NCBI GenBank assembly: GCA_963805985.1
Contig: CAWDWG010000009.1
Span: forward strand, 558,001 to 622,000
Origin: Bog-257 sp963805985
Lineage (GTDB): Bacteria > Acidobacteriota > Terriglobia > Terriglobales > Acidobacteriaceae
Length of the DNA: 64,000 nucleotides
Direction of reading: 5' to 3'
Below, piece after piece: positions 61,648 to 64,000 of this stretch. The position numbers and the translations under genes were made by a program. Under the pieces are notes generated by a model that was not told the origin of the DNA, searched no databases, and saw only the letters and a list, made by a program, of their open reading frames with translations. Position 1 is the first letter of the stretch, and every line of letters starts with the position of its first letter.

Positions 61648-62889
61648 TCATAGTTTGCTGCGCAGCATGTTGATCACGTCATCGGCGGTGATGACGCCGG
61701 TCAGTATGCCGTCGTCGTCGATCACCGGCAGCGTCAGCAGATTGTACTTGTCGAACAGCTCGGCGATCTTCTTCTCGTTCGCGCCCGGATGGATGCTGGC
61801 CATGTGCCCGGTGCTCAGCATCATCAACGGCGTTCCCGGCGGCGCTAACACAATCTTGGCCAGCGGCACCGCACCCAGCAGCTTGTCCTTCTCGCCCACG
61901 ATGTAGATGGTGCTCAGGCTCTCCAGCCCACCTTCAAAATTGCGCAGCATCTCGATGGCGTCTTCCACCTTGGCATTGGCCGTGAGCGCCATGTATTCCG
62001 TGGTCATGCGCCCGGCCGCCGTGTCGTCCTGGAAGTTCATCAGCTCGGCGACTTCGGCGCGCTCCTCCGGCTGCATCTCGGTGAGGATCTCTTCCGAAGT
62101 GTCGGGGTGCATGTCGGAGAGCACATCGGCGGCGGCGTCGGGATCCATCTCCTCAACAATGTCGGCAGCGCGGTCGGAGTCGAGCGAGCTCAAGATCGAA
62201 ACCTGCATCTTGGGATCGATTTCTTCCAAGGTCTCGGCGGCCACTCCTTCGTCGAGCGTCTCGAACACCGCCTCGCGCTCGGCCGGCGCCAGGTCTTCCA
62301 CGATGTCGGCGATATCGGCGGGATGCAGCTTGGCCAGGCGTTCCAGCGAGATCTTCAGCTTGATGCGGCGGGCAGGGTCGATCTCGATCAGGTCGACGAA
62401 CTCCCACGGAATCAGCCGCGGAGGAATTTTTTCCAGCAGCGGCTTGAGCGCTCCACCGGGAATTACGCCCTTCAACAGCCGACGCATCGCGCCTCGTGCT
62501 CCCACATCGACCGCGCCGATCTTGAGGAGGATGTGGCCGTTGCTGCTCTCCTCGTGAATGTCGACGTCGTTCACCCGCACAACCTTGCGGCCGTGGATGT
62601 CGATGATCTGCTGGTCGAGCAGATCGCGCTCCAGCAGCAGCAGGCCTTCGGGGCCGCTGAAGGGGCTCCAGTTGGACGCAGCGGTCGACACGCGCAGGCT
62701 ATTGTCGATCAGGCTGATGGCGTTGGCCGGAACCAGGCGGTCACCCTGCCGGGTGCGGATGACGAAGCCTGAGACCTGGGCGGAATTCTCTCCCGGACTG
62801 AGCGCCACCTCGCGCACCTTGCCTACACGCGAGCCGCTGTTGTCCACGACCGGCGCGCCGATGAGCTCCGAAAGTGCGAGCGAAGGCAT
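61648..62889 (-). CDS. PRC-barrel / MgtE-N / CBS protein lacking the channel domain
   Basis: A 413-residue soluble protein. Residues about 1-75 look like a PRC-barrel (ALSELIGAPVVDNSGSRVGKVREVALSP), with a second such unit to about 130 (QIIDIHGRKVVRVNDVDI). Residues about 180-285 are an MgtE N-domain with repeated DPKMQVSILSSLDSDRAADIVEEMDPDAAADVLSDM helices. Two CBS domains follow (FEGGLESLSTIYIVGEKDKLLGAVPL; LPVIDDDGILTGVITADDVINML). The five-helix Mg2+ channel of MgtE is absent. It may be a Mg2+ or nucleotide sensor; this is inference. Start ATG 62889. Confidence 0.85.
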   Translation of the reverse strand: MPSLALSELIGAPVVDNSGSRVGKVREVALSPGENSAQVSGFVIRTRQGDRLVPANAISLIDNSLRVSTAASNWSPFSGPEGLLLLERDLLDQQIIDIHGRKVVRVNDVDIHEESSNGHILLKIGAVDVGARGAMRRLLKGVIPGGALKPLLEKIPPRLIPWEFVDLIEIDPARRIKLKISLERLAKLHPADIADIVEDLAPAEREAVFETLDEGVAAETLEEIDPKMQVSILSSLDSDRAADIVEEMDPDAAADVLSDMHPDTSEEILTEMQPEERAEVAELMNFQDDTAAGRMTTEYMALTANAKVEDAIEMLRNFEGGLESLSTIYIVGEKDKLLGAVPLAKIVLAPPGTPLMMLSTGHMASIHPGANEKKIAELFDKYNLLTLPVIDDDGILTGVITADDVINMLRSKL

Positions 62890-63317
62890 ATGAAATCACT
62901 ATATTCGATGCGTGCGAAATTTCGCGGAAGAAATGGCGTGGGATGGCGGCGCGGTTCGCATTTGGGCGGAAGAGGGATGCACGGGTGCTCCAGTCCTGTC
63001 TTCCGACTTTGGAGACAGGGTGGGTGCCCACAACCGACCGCGCTTGATGAATTCTGGATGCACGGGTGCCCCGTTCAAGCGAAGTTGAGCGGATCTTTTT
63101 CTTCCTCCCGCTCCGATCTCCGGTCACAGTACCTGAGTGTGTCCGACAGCCGCCCGGCCTTCAAACAAGAAAAGGGGAACAGGAAGCGCTGTCGCCGCTC
63201 GGCATCCCCCGCGTCTCAACCCCGCATCTAACCTGTTGCCCCGTCTATTATCCTTGGCCTGCACTTTTGCCGGCCGCGTTGTGCCAGGCGGGAGCTTCTA
63301 GCTGAGGTCAAGTTCTG
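62890..63317. other. 428-base gap with repeats
   Basis: Two copies of TGCACGGGTGCYCC (about 62979 and 63059) surround a hairpin with CCTGTCTTCCGACTTTGGAGACAGG and GGGTGGGTGCCC, similar to the REP family. The divergent promoters of the neighbouring genes must lie in the flanks. Nothing else is recognised. Confidence 0.5.
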
Positions 63318-64000
63318 ATGCCCCGATTCGTAACCGATGTGGAAGAAATCCGGCGGAGCGCCGCCCGGAAGATCGAGGACGGCGCCGTTACCAGCACCTA
63401 TGAAGGCGACGTCGAACACACGATCGACATTCTGAACGACGCGCTGGCGACCGAGATCGTCTGCGTGCTGCGTTATATGCACCACTACTTCATGGCAACC
63501 GGCGTTCACGGCATGGCGGTGCGCGACGAGTTCAAGGAGCACGCCGACGCCGAGCGCGAGCACGCCGACAAGATTGCCGACCGCATCCAGCAGCTGGGCG
63601 GCAAGCCCGATTTCAACCCGGCGTCGCTGGTCGAGCGCTCCGCGTCGCAATATGCCGAAGGCCTGACGCTGGCCGACATGATCAAGGAAGACCTGATCGC
63701 CGAGCGCATCGTGATCGAGGTGTATCAGCAGATGATCCGGCACTTCGCCGATCACGATCCCACCACCCGGATAATGATCGAAGGCATTCTGCGCGACGAA
63801 GAAGAACACGCCAGCGACCTGTCGGACCTGCTGTTCATCATCGATCCGCGCAGCGGTAAGACCGAGGGCGAAGATCCGGGCACCCATCCGCTGGACATGC
63901 ATCATGACGAGCAATCGCGGCAGCAGAGCGTCACCAAGTGGAAGGCGAGCGCCAGCGGCGGCAGCGGCACCGGCGATAAGCCGAAGGGTCGCGCGAACGG
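63318..64000 (+). CDS. Ferritin-like/bacterioferritin-type protein (3' end outside window)
   Basis: 227 codons are visible and the frame is open at the window edge. Residues about 30-175 form a four-helix ferritin-like domain with diiron-type ligands: LATEIVCVLRYMHHYF (Glu), EHADAEREHADKI (Glu/His pair), EDLIAERIVIEVYQQMI (Glu) and GILRDEEEHASDLSDLL (Glu/His). The C-terminal tail (about 190 onwards) is polar, basic and Gly/Ser-rich, unlike typical bacterioferritin. A role in iron storage or in oxidative-stress defence is inferred. The upstream region has no recognisable Shine-Dalgarno. Confidence 0.85.
   Translation, partial: MPRFVTDVEEIRRSAARKIEDGAVTSTYEGDVEHTIDILNDALATEIVCVLRYMHHYFMATGVHGMAVRDEFKEHADAEREHADKIADRIQQLGGKPDFNPASLVERSASQYAEGLTLADMIKEDLIAERIVIEVYQQMIRHFADHDPTTRIMIEGILRDEEEHASDLSDLLFIIDPRSGKTEGEDPGTHPLDMHHDEQSRQQSVTKWKASASGGSGTGDKPKGRAN

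Overview
The window is a GC-rich bacterial chromosome segment, most likely from an Acidobacteriota of the Koribacter/Terriglobia type. This is inferred from the gene families (DUF4337, DUF3300/DUF2950 pair, paired GT87 membrane glycosyltransferases, PEP-CTERM proteins, a Flp/Tad locus of this style) and from the many short palindromic intergenic repeats. No rRNA or other lineage marker was available to prove the phylum. There is no sign of a prophage, plasmid or CRISPR array. Mobile DNA is limited to two REP/RAYT cassettes and several MITE-like hairpins.

Layout. 1-4.5 kb: a truncated secreted phospholipase C-type phosphoesterase, a DUF4337 membrane protein, a small secreted protein, and a secreted metzincin-like protease. 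4.5-9.7 kb: a duplicated module of one secreted protein gene divergent from a GT4 glycosyltransferase. The first glycosyltransferase copy is cut after about 49 codons by a REP/RAYT cassette, and a nearly identical cassette lies just upstream of the intact copy. A perfect parS-like palindrome follows at 9714. 9.9-17 kb: a LolA-like protein, an enlarged RNase P RNA gene, a FetAB-type exporter with a methyltransferase, an alkyltransferase-like protein and an FmdE-like protein. 17-22 kb: a GT2 glycosyltransferase, the ergothioneine genes egtB-egtD, hpt and deoC.

22.5-30.7 kb is a compact Flp/Tad pilus operon: pilin, prepilin peptidase, CpaB, secretin, TadZ, TadA, TadB, TadC and a 30-residue membrane peptide. 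CpaB has a frameshift at its C-terminus, and a MITE-like hairpin sits between tadA and tadB. 31-33.5 kb holds two overlapping GT87 genes. 34-35.5 kb holds two mosaic PEP-CTERM paralogues. 35.7-43 kb holds pyrG, a Phd/PIN toxin-antitoxin pair with a visible operator, kdsA, a secreted protein, metK and ahcY.

43-52 kb: an MFS transporter, an Smr-domain protein, tRNA-Arg(TCT), phosphoketolase and acetate kinase facing each other, RNase T2, a ZIP transporter and YchF. 52.5-64 kb: a DUF4149 membrane protein, a Gly/Ala-rich secreted protein, a Na+/H+ antiporter coupled to an unknown gene, a phosphofructokinase with pyrophosphate-type residues, a DUF3300/DUF2950 pair, an MgtE-N/CBS/PRC protein without a channel domain, and a ferritin-like protein cut by the window end.

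Functional links. MetK makes S-adenosylmethionine, methyltransferases such as EgtD use it, and AhcY recycles the product. Phosphoketolase makes acetyl-phosphate, which AckA converts to acetate and ATP; a PPi-dependent phosphofructokinase would also fit an energy-saving central metabolism. The Tad genes form one secretion/adhesion machine. Repeats are concentrated at gene 3' ends and in intergenic gaps. Several have entered functional sequence: the RAYT tails, an rnpB helix, and probably one coding region.
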